A stretch of DNA of 64,000 nt from Acetobacterium woodii DSM 1030 (GCF_000247605.1 NC_016894.1:3709732-3773731), one strand, 5' to 3'; numbered from the stretch's first letter, positions 33,874-43,986 are shown. Numbers and translations are program-made. Notes: generated by a model from the sequence alone, not told the origin.

Positions 33874-35976
33874 ATGATGAAATTTTTAAAATTGGACCGA
33901 CAATCCATTGTATTTCGACTGATTGTGCTAATTATTTCAATGATTATCGGCCAGGCTGTCCTGTTATCTCTATTTTTGATTGTCGGCGGTGTGCTCAGTC
34001 AGGCCGAACAAAATGCCTATAATTCCTTTAGTGAAAAGGTCTCTAACCGTAAAGATTATCTCCAACGGGAAATGACTTCCCGTTGGACAAATATTTCGCC
34101 TTATGGCAAAGAAATATCCTTGCAATATAATGCCGATAAAAATCCCGATCAGTTTTTATCGGATATCAGCACTTCATTAATCACCATGCTCAGGTCAACC
34201 CAGGCCACCGGTGTATTTGTGATTTTAAATAGTGCAACCGACGAAAAACCGGCCTTATATATTAGAGACTATGATCCGCTGCTTAACGACTATACCAGCA
34301 GTGACTTATATTATGTTTATGGCTCTGCCAATCTGGCTAACAATCTAAAAATCCCCTTGGATCAAATGTGGAAATACCGGATTGACCTAAGCACGATGAA
34401 TGCTGATTTTTATAACCAACCGGCCAGCAAAGTTTCTTTATCAACGGACCCCACGCTTTTAGGTTATTGGAGTTTACCCTTTAAATTAACCCCACGAGAT
34501 GGCCCGATTATAACCTACTCACAACCCTTATTTGATAAAAACAATCAGTTTATCGGTGTTATTGGCGTCGAACTCTCTGAACAATACTTATCAAAATACT
34601 TGCCGGGAACGGACTTACAAACTAAAGATTCCTACGGTTATCTGTTAGGTTTTCGGGAATCCCATTCTCAGCAACTGGAAACCATTTTATTAACAAAATC
34701 TATTCAAGAACGTTTTACGCATGAAGGTGAGCCGCTCAATTATTCAAGTATCGACGCTGATCATTCTATTTTTCTACTTAAAAATAGTAATAGCCAATCG
34801 AAACTCTATCTGGCCGTGGAAAATTTAGATCTTTATAATACCAATACGCCCTTTGAATCAAACCAATGGTATTTAATTGGGATTATGAATGAATCCAATC
34901 TTTTAGCTTATGTTTATCGAATTAGAAATATCCTGATCATTTCCTTTATTGCTTCTGTTATTATCGGAGTTTTATGTACCTATTTTATCAGCTACCGTTT
35001 CACCAAACCAATCGCCGCTGTTGCCCGCAAAGTTAAAGAAAGCACCGCAGTCAAGGCGATCAAATTGGAACATATCAAGCTGTCCGAAGTCGATGAATTA
35101 CTGGATGCCATTCAAATCACCAGCAACATGCTACTGGAAACATCGGGAAGGATGTCCCGAATTGTCGAGATGGTCGGTTTACCGCTTGGGGTCTTTGAAT
35201 ACCGCGATGATTCCGAGGCTGTATTTTTCACTGACCAGATCCCGATCCTGCTATCACTTGATGACACTGATACCGAAATAATTATGGCTAATAAAACGTT
35301 ATTTATTGCCCTCATTGATAAACTACTCAGTACTCCGGAAGAAAGTGAAGAGAACGTTTATTATATTAACCAGATTCCCGAAAAATGGCTTCGTATCAAA
35401 CATACTCAAAATGATCACGCTACCATTGGCGTCATCCTTGATATGACTGACGAAATGTCCGAAAAGAAAAAAATATTAGTGGACCGGGATACCGATCCAC
35501 TTACCGGCATTTATAATCGTAAGGCGATGCAACTGCAAATTGAAGCAACCTTGGCCAATCGTGATCTTAAAAAAGTTTCCGCCTTGCTGATGTTTGATCT
35601 TGACAACCTCAAATTTATCAACGACACTTATGGTCATAAATGGGGTGATACCTATATTAAACATGCCGTTAGGCACTTGTCCGAGATTGAACCATCGCGC
35701 CAAATTTTAGGTCGGCGTTCCGGTGATGAATTCACTCTGTTCCTTTATAATTTTAACTCACAAGAAGAAATCCGTTCATGCCTAAAGGACTTCTTCCAAA
35801 ATCTCATCGATAATCAATTGGAATTTCCTGACGGAATAATAAAACCAATTACTATTTCTGCCGGCCTGACTTGGATTAATGAAACCGAACTAACCTATGA
35901 CGATTATCTGCAACAAGCCGATGAATTGTTGTACAAAGCAAAAAGAAACCATAAAGGTTACTACTGCGAACCATAA
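33874..35976 (+). CDS. dCache-sensor diguanylate cyclase
   Basis: A 700-residue membrane receptor: helix near residues 13-40, a large external dCache-like domain (about 45-340), a second helix (ILIISFIASVIIGVLCTYFI), a HAMP-like linker, a PAS-like segment (about 420-530) and a GGDEF domain with DPLTGIYNRKAM, MFDLDNLKFINDTYGHKWGD and active-site SGDEF in RRSGDEFTLFL. The first Gly of GGDEF is Ser, still compatible with activity. No RxxD inhibitory site precedes the motif. It would make c-di-GMP in response to the adjacent lipoprotein or its ligand. Confidence 0.9.
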   Translation: MMKFLKLDRQSIVFRLIVLIISMIIGQAVLLSLFLIVGGVLSQAEQNAYNSFSEKVSNRKDYLQREMTSRWTNISPYGKEISLQYNADKNPDQFLSDISTSLITMLRSTQATGVFVILNSATDEKPALYIRDYDPLLNDYTSSDLYYVYGSANLANNLKIPLDQMWKYRIDLSTMNADFYNQPASKVSLSTDPTLLGYWSLPFKLTPRDGPIITYSQPLFDKNNQFIGVIGVELSEQYLSKYLPGTDLQTKDSYGYLLGFRESHSQQLETILLTKSIQERFTHEGEPLNYSSIDADHSIFLLKNSNSQSKLYLAVENLDLYNTNTPFESNQWYLIGIMNESNLLAYVYRIRNILIISFIASVIIGVLCTYFISYRFTKPIAAVARKVKESTAVKAIKLEHIKLSEVDELLDAIQITSNMLLETSGRMSRIVEMVGLPLGVFEYRDDSEAVFFTDQIPILLSLDDTDTEIIMANKTLFIALIDKLLSTPEESEENVYYINQIPEKWLRIKHTQNDHATIGVILDMTDEMSEKKKILVDRDTDPLTGIYNRKAMQLQIEATLANRDLKKVSALLMFDLDNLKFINDTYGHKWGDTYIKHAVRHLSEIEPSRQILGRRSGDEFTLFLYNFNSQEEIRSCLKDFFQNLIDNQLEFPDGIIKPITISAGLTWINETELTYDDYLQQADELLYKAKRNHKGYYCEP

Positions 35977-36015
35977 ACAAATGCGAACTCCGAAGAATCC
36001 GCACCACTGATATCC

Positions 36016-37716
36016 TTAACTCGTTTCAATCGTCTTCTTCGTTTTTCGCATTTGTTTTCTTTTCATTTTATCTTCATACATTTTTTGATCAACATGATGA
36101 TAAAATTTTGTCTTGTTGGACCAGATTTTTTGATCATATAATTCCATTCCAATCGCAACATCAAGAGGATATTCGTGACGACTTTCTTCCCGCTTAAGCT
36201 GGTTTCTAACTTGTTGAACACTGCTATTCACCAAATCGTCATCGGTATTATCAATCAAAATCGCAAATTCATCACCACCAATGCGATAACATCGGCCAAT
36301 GTTAATAAATGCTTCGTTCATGATAGTATAGAGATTTTTTATCGCTTCATCGCCAGATCCATGTCCGTAATGATCATTAATATATTTTAGTTCATTTAAA
36401 TCCAGTAAGGCTAAAATAAAAGACCTTTCCGTTTTGTTCATTAAATTGTCAAGATCACGTTCAAAAGCCGCTCGGTTGTTGGCCCCAGTTAAAAAATCTT
36501 TGTAGGCTAATTTTTCAAAAATATCCCGCTCTCGTTGGCTTTCGAATCCCTTTTTCACATAATGATATGAATCCAGCAATAACAAACCAAAAAAAGCTAA
36601 AATGCCAATTCTTAAAAAAAACGACGTATAATCAAAATATCCATTAAAAAAAACAATCCCTTCAAACAGAATACTGATACACAGGACACTTAAATATTTT
36701 AAAAACTTTTTCGCATTTTGATTTTTTTGCTTTTTGATCTCTAAGATGATGATCACCAAAAATATCATAATATTTAAAAAAATCACACCAAAGGTAATTT
36801 TCATCGATTCAATAAAAGGACTGATTCCTTCAATTTGTAATAACATCGTAGTCATTAAACCAAGCAGATAAATAACGGCGACGACTTGCACCCAGCGTTT
36901 ATAACGGTCATTGCTAAGAATGGTTTCTTTAAAATAAAGCGAAAAAAAGATCCCCATTAATGGCACCATCAAATAACTGATACTACCGATGATATAACGG
37001 TTCCCGGTAAAAAACTGCATAATTCTAGCCTCGGATAAAATCCAGATACTGGTAGCAATTGCCAGTAAACCCAAATATAAAAAGCGATTATCTTTTGTGC
37101 TTTTGGTAAAGAGTGCAAAGAGACTCAAGACCAGCCCGATGACAAATAAAAATAGAAAAACCAGAAAACCACTTAATGCATGTTTAAAGATGCCCTCAAT
37201 AAGTGCCGCCGATTCTCCCAATCGCACCTGATTAATCGTCCCTGAAAAAATAGCAACATCACTTTTTATCACAATTTTAAGGGTTTTCCCTTGAAAATCA
37301 GGCGGTAATTTAAACATCATCCACGTACTTGCCACCGGCTTTTTTATCCCCAATGCTTCTTTTTGAGGTTCTTCATAACGATGAACTTCCACATCATCCA
37401 GATAAACCGTCATATCCTGCATCGATGAACGCAGCAAGAGGTAGTTCATTTGACTATCGACATCCGGCAAAACAGTTGTGGCCTGATAGTCAGTCCCTGG
37501 CGATACATCGATCTCAACTGGCAATTGCGTGGCTTTAATAACGTCATTTCCATCACTTATTGTCCAGTTGTTCAGAAAAACAAACATGTTTTTCTGAACA
37601 ATACTTAAATCCTCGCCCTTATTTACATTCGCCAGCAACACAACAGCAAAGACAAATAAGCTCATCAACACCAAAATGATTCGTTTATTTCGTTTATTTA
37701 TTTTTTCTGCTATCAT
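36016..37716 (-). CDS. 7TM-DISM membrane diguanylate cyclase
   Basis: A 566-residue protein: an N-terminal helix, an external beta-sandwich domain (about 45-175), seven membrane helices (about 180-390) and a cytoplasmic GGDEF domain with DFLTGANNRAAF, LLDLNELKYINDHYGHGSGD and RIGGDEFAIL. This is the 7TMR-DISM sensor design. An RxxD inhibitory site is not seen. It converges on the dCache-GGDEF gene with only 39 bases between them. The ligand is unknown, though the external domain of this class often binds carbohydrates. Confidence 0.9.
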   Translation of the reverse strand: MIAEKINKRNKRIILVLMSLFVFAVVLLANVNKGEDLSIVQKNMFVFLNNWTISDGNDVIKATQLPVEIDVSPGTDYQATTVLPDVDSQMNYLLLRSSMQDMTVYLDDVEVHRYEEPQKEALGIKKPVASTWMMFKLPPDFQGKTLKIVIKSDVAIFSGTINQVRLGESAALIEGIFKHALSGFLVFLFLFVIGLVLSLFALFTKSTKDNRFLYLGLLAIATSIWILSEARIMQFFTGNRYIIGSISYLMVPLMGIFFSLYFKETILSNDRYKRWVQVVAVIYLLGLMTTMLLQIEGISPFIESMKITFGVIFLNIMIFLVIIILEIKKQKNQNAKKFLKYLSVLCISILFEGIVFFNGYFDYTSFFLRIGILAFFGLLLLDSYHYVKKGFESQRERDIFEKLAYKDFLTGANNRAAFERDLDNLMNKTERSFILALLDLNELKYINDHYGHGSGDEAIKNLYTIMNEAFINIGRCYRIGGDEFAILIDNTDDDLVNSSVQQVRNQLKREESRHEYPLDVAIGMELYDQKIWSNKTKFYHHVDQKMYEDKMKRKQMRKTKKTIETS

Positions 37717-37876
37717 ACCCTTGCTCTTTCATTATATTCCCCTATTTCGTTCAAAAAACATTATGTATTTGAATATCATAATTGAATTATATAATGCTGT
37801 CAATATTTACTGCCTTTCGGACCTTTATAATCACGCGTAACTGGCTATCATTGATGTTTTACTTGTGACGCCCCCC

Positions 37877-37913
37877 AAAAAACATAAGCAGGAGTATCAA
37901 ATACTTCCTGCTT
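37877..37913 (-). terminator. terminator of the hemerythrin-CheX operon
   Basis: AAGCAGGA and TCCTGCTT arms with an extended imperfect stem; on the minus strand it is followed by ATG and a T6 run. Confidence 0.65.
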
Positions 37914-37984
37914 GTTACAATCATAACTAAACTAGCGCTTGGCGTGCTTCATAAGCTGACCATAATTTTTCATTATTCAGCTTA

Positions 37985-38440
37985 TTATTTATTCCCCGCC
38001 GGATTCAATCGGATCTCCAGACAAATGTCACCCTCGCGGGTTTTTATACAACATGCGGTACTTAATGCATATTTTTTCGCATCATCTAAATTACCTAATA
38101 CCGGTGGCAGGATATCACAGTTAAGATCATTGCCAGCTAAGATGGTCAGCACATTCCCGCTGATAATATTGGCAATCTCCGAAATAGCCGAAGTCACAAA
38201 ATCATCCACCGTATCGATTTCCATATTACTCATAATTTTCACCATCGCGATTGAGGTCGTTTCCGGAAATCGGTAAATCACTTCTCCCGTGAGATCTCCA
38301 ATCACGCCAATCACAATATCCAACTCTTGATCACAAACGAAATTTTCAGCTGGCCCATCAGCAATCTCCGTAAGATCAAGCATCAATTCAAAAACATTGC
38401 GAGTCGCTTCTAAAAATGGATTATAAAGATTATCAGTCAT
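37985..38440 (-). CDS. CheX-like chemotaxis phosphatase domain protein
   Basis: A 151-residue CheX-family protein from ATG 38440. The catalytic E-x2-N pair lies in AISEIANIISGNVLTIL, and the beta-sheet pattern (DIVIGVIGDLTGEVIYRFPE) matches CheX/CheC. CheX removes phosphate from CheY. Its start overlaps the hemerythrin stop by 8 bases, implying coupled translation. It may act on the CheY at 54040-54399 or another receiver; no partner is adjacent. Confidence 0.8.
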   Translation of the reverse strand: MTDNLYNPFLEATRNVFELMLDLTEIADGPAENFVCDQELDIVIGVIGDLTGEVIYRFPETTSIAMVKIMSNMEIDTVDDFVTSAISEIANIISGNVLTILAGNDLNCDILPPVLGNLDDAKKYALSTACCIKTREGDICLEIRLNPAGNK

Positions 38441-38858
38441 TGCCTTTTGCCTTTCTTTCAATTGCATAATTTGCAATCCGCTGATCTTCTGATGCAACAT
38501 GGTTAATCAACCATACCAAAAGCTTTCCCCCGAATTGCTGTATCATTTGCTCATTAAAACCGCTGCGTTCATATTCGTCAGAAACCTGGATCACATAATT
38601 TACCATATCGGTATGTATTTTTTTATGCGCCTCATAATCAGGATAATCGATACTTTTCTGATAGGCTTCCTCATCGCGAAAATGCTCAACTACATAGGCT
38701 TTCATAAATTCAAGGGTTTCATTCACCTGCTGAACCTTATTTTCCCAGGAGTCTGAACCCCGTAGTGTTCCCATAAAGGCTTCAACCCGCTGAAATAATT
38801 CCTTGTGCTGTGTATCAATCAAATGATCACCCAATTCATATTTTTCTTTCCAAAGCAT
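38433..38858 (-). CDS. bacteriohemerythrin
   Basis: A 141-residue four-helix di-iron O2-binding protein. The ligands are visible: HLIDTQHKELF, HFRDEEAY, HKKIHTDMVNY and HVASEDQRI. In an anaerobe it likely senses or sequesters O2. Coupling with a CheX-like phosphatase suggests an O2 input to motility or signalling, as inference. Confidence 0.93.
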   Translation of the reverse strand: MLWKEKYELGDHLIDTQHKELFQRVEAFMGTLRGSDSWENKVQQVNETLEFMKAYVVEHFRDEEAYQKSIDYPDYEAHKKIHTDMVNYVIQVSDEYERSGFNEQMIQQFGGKLLVWLINHVASEDQRIANYAIERKAKGND

Positions 38859-39064
38859 AATTTTTGTCCTTTCATGTTTGCATTGAATCTGTTTTAAGAA
38901 GCATTATAGCATTTTATCCCACGCACTAAAAGCCCCGATCTGCTAAAATCAAGTTAAATTATCATGGTTTGTTTATTTCCCTCGCTCTTTTACACTTTTT
39001 CTTAACCTCAAAACCACTCAAATTTTAAATTTAACAATTATATTAACTAATTCCCGTTAGCTGC

Positions 39065-39092
39065 TTGAATTATATCATTTATCCATTATAAT
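39065..39092 (+). promoter_or_regulatory. promoter of the Bcr/CflA-type transporter
   Basis: TTGAAT, 16-bp spacer, TATAAT, about 50 bases before the gene. Confidence 0.6.
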
Positions 39093-39141
39093 TATTAAAT
39101 AGGGTTAATTTAACTCTAAATTTATCAGAATGAGAGAAAAA

Positions 39142-40371
39142 ATGGATAAACCAAACCCATCTTTAAATGAAAATACCACCAGGCAAAAATATCTGGGCGA
39201 TCGCGGCATGCTGATCTTTTTAGTTTTTTTAAGCGCTTTTGCCCCGTTGTCTACGGATCTCTATTTACCGGCACTGCCAACCATGACCACCTATTTTAAT
39301 GTCCCAGAGTATTTGACGAATCTTACCCTGATTTTATTTTTCATCTTTTTTAGTTTAGGTATTCTAATCTGGGGGCCGCTGAGTGATAAATATGGCCGTC
39401 GTCCTGTTTTATTAGTCGGAATTACTGGCTACGCCATTGCGAGTCTTTTATGCGCTATTTCCGGCAATATTTACCAGCTGATCTTTTTTCGTGTTCTCCA
39501 AGCTATTGGTGGCGGTTCGGCCAGTGCTGTTGCTACCGCCATTGTTAAAGACTTATATAAAGAAAGAAAACGGGAAAAAACGTTAGCCCTCGTTCAATCG
39601 ATGGTCATTATCATCCCGGCTGTCGCTCCCGTTATTGGCGCCCTTTTATTGACGTTTACTTCCTGGCGTGGCGTTTTTATTATTCAAGGCATTCTCGGCA
39701 TTATTATTCTGCTCTGCTCAATCGCCTTTCAGGAAACCCTGGAAAACCGCGGAACCGGCAATATTTTACATACGCTCGGACGACTGGGGGTCGTTCTTAA
39801 AAATCCCCGTTTTACATCATTGCTCGTCATTTTTTCGCTGACGAACATCGCGGGGTTAGCGTTTATTTCGTCGTCTTCCTATATCTATCAAAATGATTTT
39901 GGCGTCAGTAGCCAGGTTTATAGTTACTTTTTTGCTTTTAATGCTTTAGCCATGCTTATCGGCCCACTGATTTACATTAAGTTATCGAATCATTTTAAAC
40001 GTTTTTCAATCATTAACCTCTGTTTTGGCTCAATGGTTTTAAGCGGCCTGGCGGTTGTTTTAGTCGGCCAGCTCAGTCCGTGGATCTTTGCGCTGGCACT
40101 GTTTCCTGCTACCATTGCAAGCAGCTGTTCCCGTCCTCCCAGCGCTTATCTGATGTTGGCTCAACAACCGGATGACGCCGGTTCCGCTTCATCGCTGATG
40201 GGCTCGTTTGCGACCATCATGGGCAGTCTGGGCATGATCATTATTTCATTTAATATGGATCATCTGATCTTAATCATTGGGGGGCTTTACATTATCTTAG
40301 GACTGCTTTCCGGTATATTATGGCTTGCTGCGACGAGTAGCCCCTTACTCAATAACATTAAAGAATCTTAA
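39142..40371 (+). CDS. Bcr/CflA family MFS drug exporter
   Basis: A 409-residue twelve-helix MFS protein with the DHA1 Bcr/CflA signatures STDLYLPALPTM, GPLSDKYGRRPVLL and RVLQAIGGGSASAVATAIVK. Family members export bicyclomycin, chloramphenicol and sulfonamides. ATG 39142 has GAGAG before it; an ATG at 39130 has none. Its stop codon lies inside a 34-bp palindrome that also marks the promoter of the next gene. Confidence 0.92.
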   Translation: MDKPNPSLNENTTRQKYLGDRGMLIFLVFLSAFAPLSTDLYLPALPTMTTYFNVPEYLTNLTLILFFIFFSLGILIWGPLSDKYGRRPVLLVGITGYAIASLLCAISGNIYQLIFFRVLQAIGGGSASAVATAIVKDLYKERKREKTLALVQSMVIIIPAVAPVIGALLLTFTSWRGVFIIQGILGIIILLCSIAFQETLENRGTGNILHTLGRLGVVLKNPRFTSLLVIFSLTNIAGLAFISSSSYIYQNDFGVSSQVYSYFFAFNALAMLIGPLIYIKLSNHFKRFSIINLCFGSMVLSGLAVVLVGQLSPWIFALALFPATIASSCSRPPSAYLMLAQQPDDAGSASSLMGSFATIMGSLGMIIISFNMDHLILIIGGLYIILGLLSGILWLAATSSPLLNNIKES

Positions 40372-40451
40372 TATGAACTTAAGTTCATATTAAGATTGAC
40401 AAATAATTTCTATGGCGATATACTTGATTATGAAAATGAATCATAGTTCAT
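40364..40451 (+). promoter_or_regulatory. 34-bp perfect palindrome, consensus promoter and second half-matching site
   Basis: A perfect inverted repeat with 17-bp arms and no spacer (40364-40397, core ATGAACTTAAGTTCAT) overlaps -35 TTGACA (40396-40401); 17 bases on is -10 TATACT (40419-40424). ATGAATCATAGTTCAT (40436-40451) resembles the core at 13 of 16 positions. Two operators around one promoter are the likely reading; the regulator is not encoded nearby. Confidence 0.75.
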
Positions 40452-40464
40452 TTATGGAGGCCAT

Positions 40465-41730
40465 ATGAAAGAAAACCAACTATTCAACAAAAACTTTATC
40501 ATTATCGGTATTGGTCAATTTATCAGCATGTTTGGCAATTCGATGCAACGCTTTGCTTTTTCCTTATATATTCTGGATCTTACCGGATCGGCGGCTTTAT
40601 TTGCCTTGATCATATCGATCGCTATTATTCCCACCATCATTCTGGCTCCCATTGGCGGAGCGATTGCCGATCGGGCCAGCAAAAAAAGAATTATGATCCT
40701 CCTCGATTTTTGCTGTGCGGCAATCATTGGTGTTTTTTCGATTTTTATCTACGGCAATCCTCATCAAATTCTCGGAATAGGCGTTCTCATCTTTGTCCTC
40801 TCAACCATTAACAGCATCTATGAGCCAACCGTTCGCGCAAGCATCCCCAGTGTTATTGCCAAAGAACATTATACTGCCGGAAATAGTATGGTCAGTCAGA
40901 TCAGTGCTCTAACCATGCTACTCGGTCCAATTTCGGCAGGTTTCTTATATGGTTTCTACGGTCTGCAAACTATTTTAATTATTAACATGCTCAGTTTTTT
41001 AATTTCCGCAATTATGGAACTATTTTTAACCATCCCTTTTGAAAAAACGAAAATGGAATCGTCTCCGCTCGTTACCTACCTAAACGATATCAAAGCAACC
41101 CTCAAATTTCTGTATTATGAGCGACCGCTCGTTTTATCGTTTCTTTTCATCTGCGCCGGAATCAATCTTTTTATGACCCCGCTTTACACTGTAGGCGTTC
41201 CCTATGTTGAAAAAATCACGATGGGGATCTCTAATGAGCTTTATGGCATCTCGGAAGCCATATTGGGGGTTGGTATGATTTTTGGTGCGCTTTTATCGCC
41301 GCTGATTGCTCGCCACAACCCTTTTGAAAAAATCCACCGACTCTTTCTTCTGATGGGAATTGGTATCCTGGGCATGGGTTTCTGTTTAACTCCCTGGCTA
41401 ATGGATAACAGCCCCACCCCTTTGACGGCTTATGGATTTTTTACTTTCTTTGGGTTTATTCTGATGTTTTTTGTCGCCAATATTAACATTCAAGCGTTAA
41501 CCTTTATTCAATTGCAAGTTCCCCAAAATCAAATGGGCAAAACGATGGCCTTAACCACTGCTTTATCCACCGTTTTCATGCCGGTTGGTCAGATTCTTTT
41601 CGGGCAGCTTTATGACCACTTAAACTCAGAATTAATTGTTATTTACATTTTAGTGACCGGCTTAACCTTTGGCATCGCCAAAATCATCCATCATTTAAAC
41701 AACAGTTACAGTGACGTCAAGCAAGCCTGA
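40465..41730 (+). CDS. MFS transporter (EntS/Mef-like)
   Basis: A 421-residue twelve-helix MFS protein: GNSMQRFAFSLYILDLTGSA, GGAIADRASKKRIMI and FVLSTINSIYEPTVRASIP, typical of the enterobactin-exporter/macrolide-efflux group. GGAGG precedes the ATG. Independent promoter with strong palindromes, so it is regulated apart from the upstream exporter. Substrate unknown. Confidence 0.9.
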   Translation: MKENQLFNKNFIIIGIGQFISMFGNSMQRFAFSLYILDLTGSAALFALIISIAIIPTIILAPIGGAIADRASKKRIMILLDFCCAAIIGVFSIFIYGNPHQILGIGVLIFVLSTINSIYEPTVRASIPSVIAKEHYTAGNSMVSQISALTMLLGPISAGFLYGFYGLQTILIINMLSFLISAIMELFLTIPFEKTKMESSPLVTYLNDIKATLKFLYYERPLVLSFLFICAGINLFMTPLYTVGVPYVEKITMGISNELYGISEAILGVGMIFGALLSPLIARHNPFEKIHRLFLLMGIGILGMGFCLTPWLMDNSPTPLTAYGFFTFFGFILMFFVANINIQALTFIQLQVPQNQMGKTMALTTALSTVFMPVGQILFGQLYDHLNSELIVIYILVTGLTFGIAKIIHHLNNSYSDVKQA

Positions 41731-41755
41731 GTTACCAACTAACTTAGGCTTGTTC
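41722..41755 (+). terminator. hairpin after the second MFS gene
   Basis: CAAGCCTGAGTT pairs with AACTTAGGCTTG; the T run after it is poor, so efficiency is uncertain. It begins inside the last codons. Confidence 0.5.
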
Positions 41756-41913
41756 CCTACTAAAATATAATTTATAACCTTCTTAAATCACGATTAATCA
41801 TTTAAATTGTTATCAATGATCCCCTGCTACTTACATAGCGGTGTCCAATGAGTTTGCTTTTAAAGGCACCATCTGAAGTAAATTTTAAGTATTGATTAAA
41901 ACTCGCTGCCCAA

Positions 41914-43983
41914 TCACTGATCGCCATCGCCTTGTTTAACAATTTTTTTTAAAAATAAATCAACCAGATCGGGATCAAACTGGGCCCCACGTTCTTTTAT
42001 TAATTCGTTCACCGCGCCCTCTTTGGATCGCGCCTTTTGAAAACTGCGTTCACTCATCATCGCGTCATAGGCATCAGAAAGTGCGATAACTCGCGCTTGC
42101 AAGGATATTTCTTCAGCTTTCAGACCATTGGGATACCCTTTTCCATCCCACCTTTCATGATGCTCTAAAACCTGTTTAGCAATTTTTGAAAATTCATTTA
42201 CTGAACTCAAGATGCGATAACCAATTTCTGAATGCCGTTTTATTTCATTCCATTCTTCGTGATTTAATGGCTGTTTTTTATTAAGAATGTCTTCATCGAT
42301 TCCCATTTTTCCAATGTCATGCATAAGACCGGCGATTTTGAGTTGCTTAAGATCATCTTCGCTTAAATTCAATAAAGCCCCTATCTCACCACAACTTTCG
42401 CTTACCCTTTTTGAGTGCAACATTTCCTGATCACTTTTTTCAAAAAGGGTTTTCATAATAATATCGATCGTTCGCCTTCTCATCCTTATACTTTCTGAAA
42501 GTTTATTACGATACATCTGATCTTCAGCTTGTTTAAAAAACTTCTGCATGTCATCATTTTTATTATCCTTCGTACTGCACCCAAATGAAATCGATATCTC
42601 AAAAGAACCAACTTTTTCGGCTGCCGCCAATCTTTTAATCCCCTTAACGATTTTTTCCGCAGTCGCAAAATCTGTTTTAGGTAAGATGATCATAAATTCA
42701 TCACCTCCCACACGGGCAATGATATCTGTCGGTCGACACCCTTTTTCAATTACTTCTGCCGTTTTTTTAAGTAATACATCCCCCATAATATGACCAAAAG
42801 AGTCATTAATCAATTTTAATCCATTAATATCGCCCATCACCAATGTTAATGGCAAATTACCTGCTTGATCAAGTCGTGTTAATTCTTGCTCGTAAAACCG
42901 CCGATTATAAAGACCGGTTAAGTTATCACGATAACTGAGGTTGATAATTTTTTCTTCTGCTTTTTTACGCTCGGTAATATCGCTGCAAATAACCACCGCT
43001 CCCACAATGATACCGGATTTATCGCGAATCGGACTATAATTATAACTGCCGATCCAAATTTGATTGGTATCTCTCCGTCGAATAAGATATTCGGCGTTTT
43101 TTACCGTTTCGCCCTTCAATGCTCTGGAAATAGCCCAACTGTCATATGGTACAACTTCACCATTAAGATACGACACCTCAAAAAGATGGGGATATTTTTC
43201 ATTTTTTTTAATAAATTCAGTTTTATCTTTAAATCGGGTAAATGTTATCCAGGCGTCATTACATTCAACAATTTCACCAGCTGCATTTGTAATAAACACC
43301 GCTTCCGTCATATTGGCAAATGCTGCTTCAAGAACTGCCGCTGATGAATCACAATACGCTCGGTTTTTGAAGGTTTTTTGATTCTTAAGACGAAATCTTT
43401 TTTTTCTCAGTTTTAACGTCGTTTCCGGGGCACCTAATGGTGTCTCGTTAAGGGCCTTTTTTAAATGATCAATTGTTTCTTGTTGTCCTTTTTCACAAAT
43501 TAATAATTGCTTTTGATTTATATTTAAAGCTAAATCGCTCTCTATAATATCGCGAATTTGCAACAACATTTGTTCTTGTTTTAATAGCAAGTGGTTTTCC
43601 TTGTTATCAAAAACACAGATCGTTCCAAAAACACGGTGGTCCGGAAATCTTATCGGATAACCTAAATAAGTCACGATCTCCGGTCCAAACTTCAAATTGT
43701 CACCTTGATTTATTATCGTTTGCACTTTATCGCTTAAACATCGTTGCAGTGTTTTGATCACACTTTTGCAATATTGATTACTTCCAATGATTTCAGCCGC
43801 ATGATCATCGACGTCACATTTCGATCGACTCGAAATTAATAGTTTACACTGGTCATTCTCTTTTTGAGTTATTATAACTGCTTGAGCACAAAAATAATTG
43901 ACTAACAAATCCGCCATATTTTGCCATCTATTAATAAAATTAACTTGATCATTTCCCAAAAGATGCTCATTGTTTTTCATCAT
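41914..43983 (-). CDS. GAF/PAS-GGDEF-HD-GYP c-di-GMP enzyme
   Basis: A 689-residue soluble protein: N-terminal GAF-like domain (about 10-160), PAS domain with PAC (about 215-340), GGDEF (about 345-505) and HD-GYP (about 510-690). The GGDEF has VGGDEF with RPTD five residues upstream, an RxxD product-inhibition site. The HD-GYP has HDIGKMGI and HHERWDGKGYPNG, the full catalytic set. It could both make and break c-di-GMP. It is monocistronic, its start after GAAAGGGCGG. Confidence 0.92.
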   Translation of the reverse strand: MMKNNEHLLGNDQVNFINRWQNMADLLVNYFCAQAVIITQKENDQCKLLISSRSKCDVDDHAAEIIGSNQYCKSVIKTLQRCLSDKVQTIINQGDNLKFGPEIVTYLGYPIRFPDHRVFGTICVFDNKENHLLLKQEQMLLQIRDIIESDLALNINQKQLLICEKGQQETIDHLKKALNETPLGAPETTLKLRKKRFRLKNQKTFKNRAYCDSSAAVLEAAFANMTEAVFITNAAGEIVECNDAWITFTRFKDKTEFIKKNEKYPHLFEVSYLNGEVVPYDSWAISRALKGETVKNAEYLIRRRDTNQIWIGSYNYSPIRDKSGIIVGAVVICSDITERKKAEEKIINLSYRDNLTGLYNRRFYEQELTRLDQAGNLPLTLVMGDINGLKLINDSFGHIMGDVLLKKTAEVIEKGCRPTDIIARVGGDEFMIILPKTDFATAEKIVKGIKRLAAAEKVGSFEISISFGCSTKDNKNDDMQKFFKQAEDQMYRNKLSESIRMRRRTIDIIMKTLFEKSDQEMLHSKRVSESCGEIGALLNLSEDDLKQLKIAGLMHDIGKMGIDEDILNKKQPLNHEEWNEIKRHSEIGYRILSSVNEFSKIAKQVLEHHERWDGKGYPNGLKAEEISLQARVIALSDAYDAMMSERSFQKARSKEGAVNELIKERGAQFDPDLVDLFLKKIVKQGDGDQ

Positions 43984-43986
43984 CAC

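Noticed and set aside
34000-35976. Calling the dCache protein a methyl-accepting chemotaxis receptor
   Set aside because: The C-terminus is a GGDEF domain, not a signalling coiled coil.
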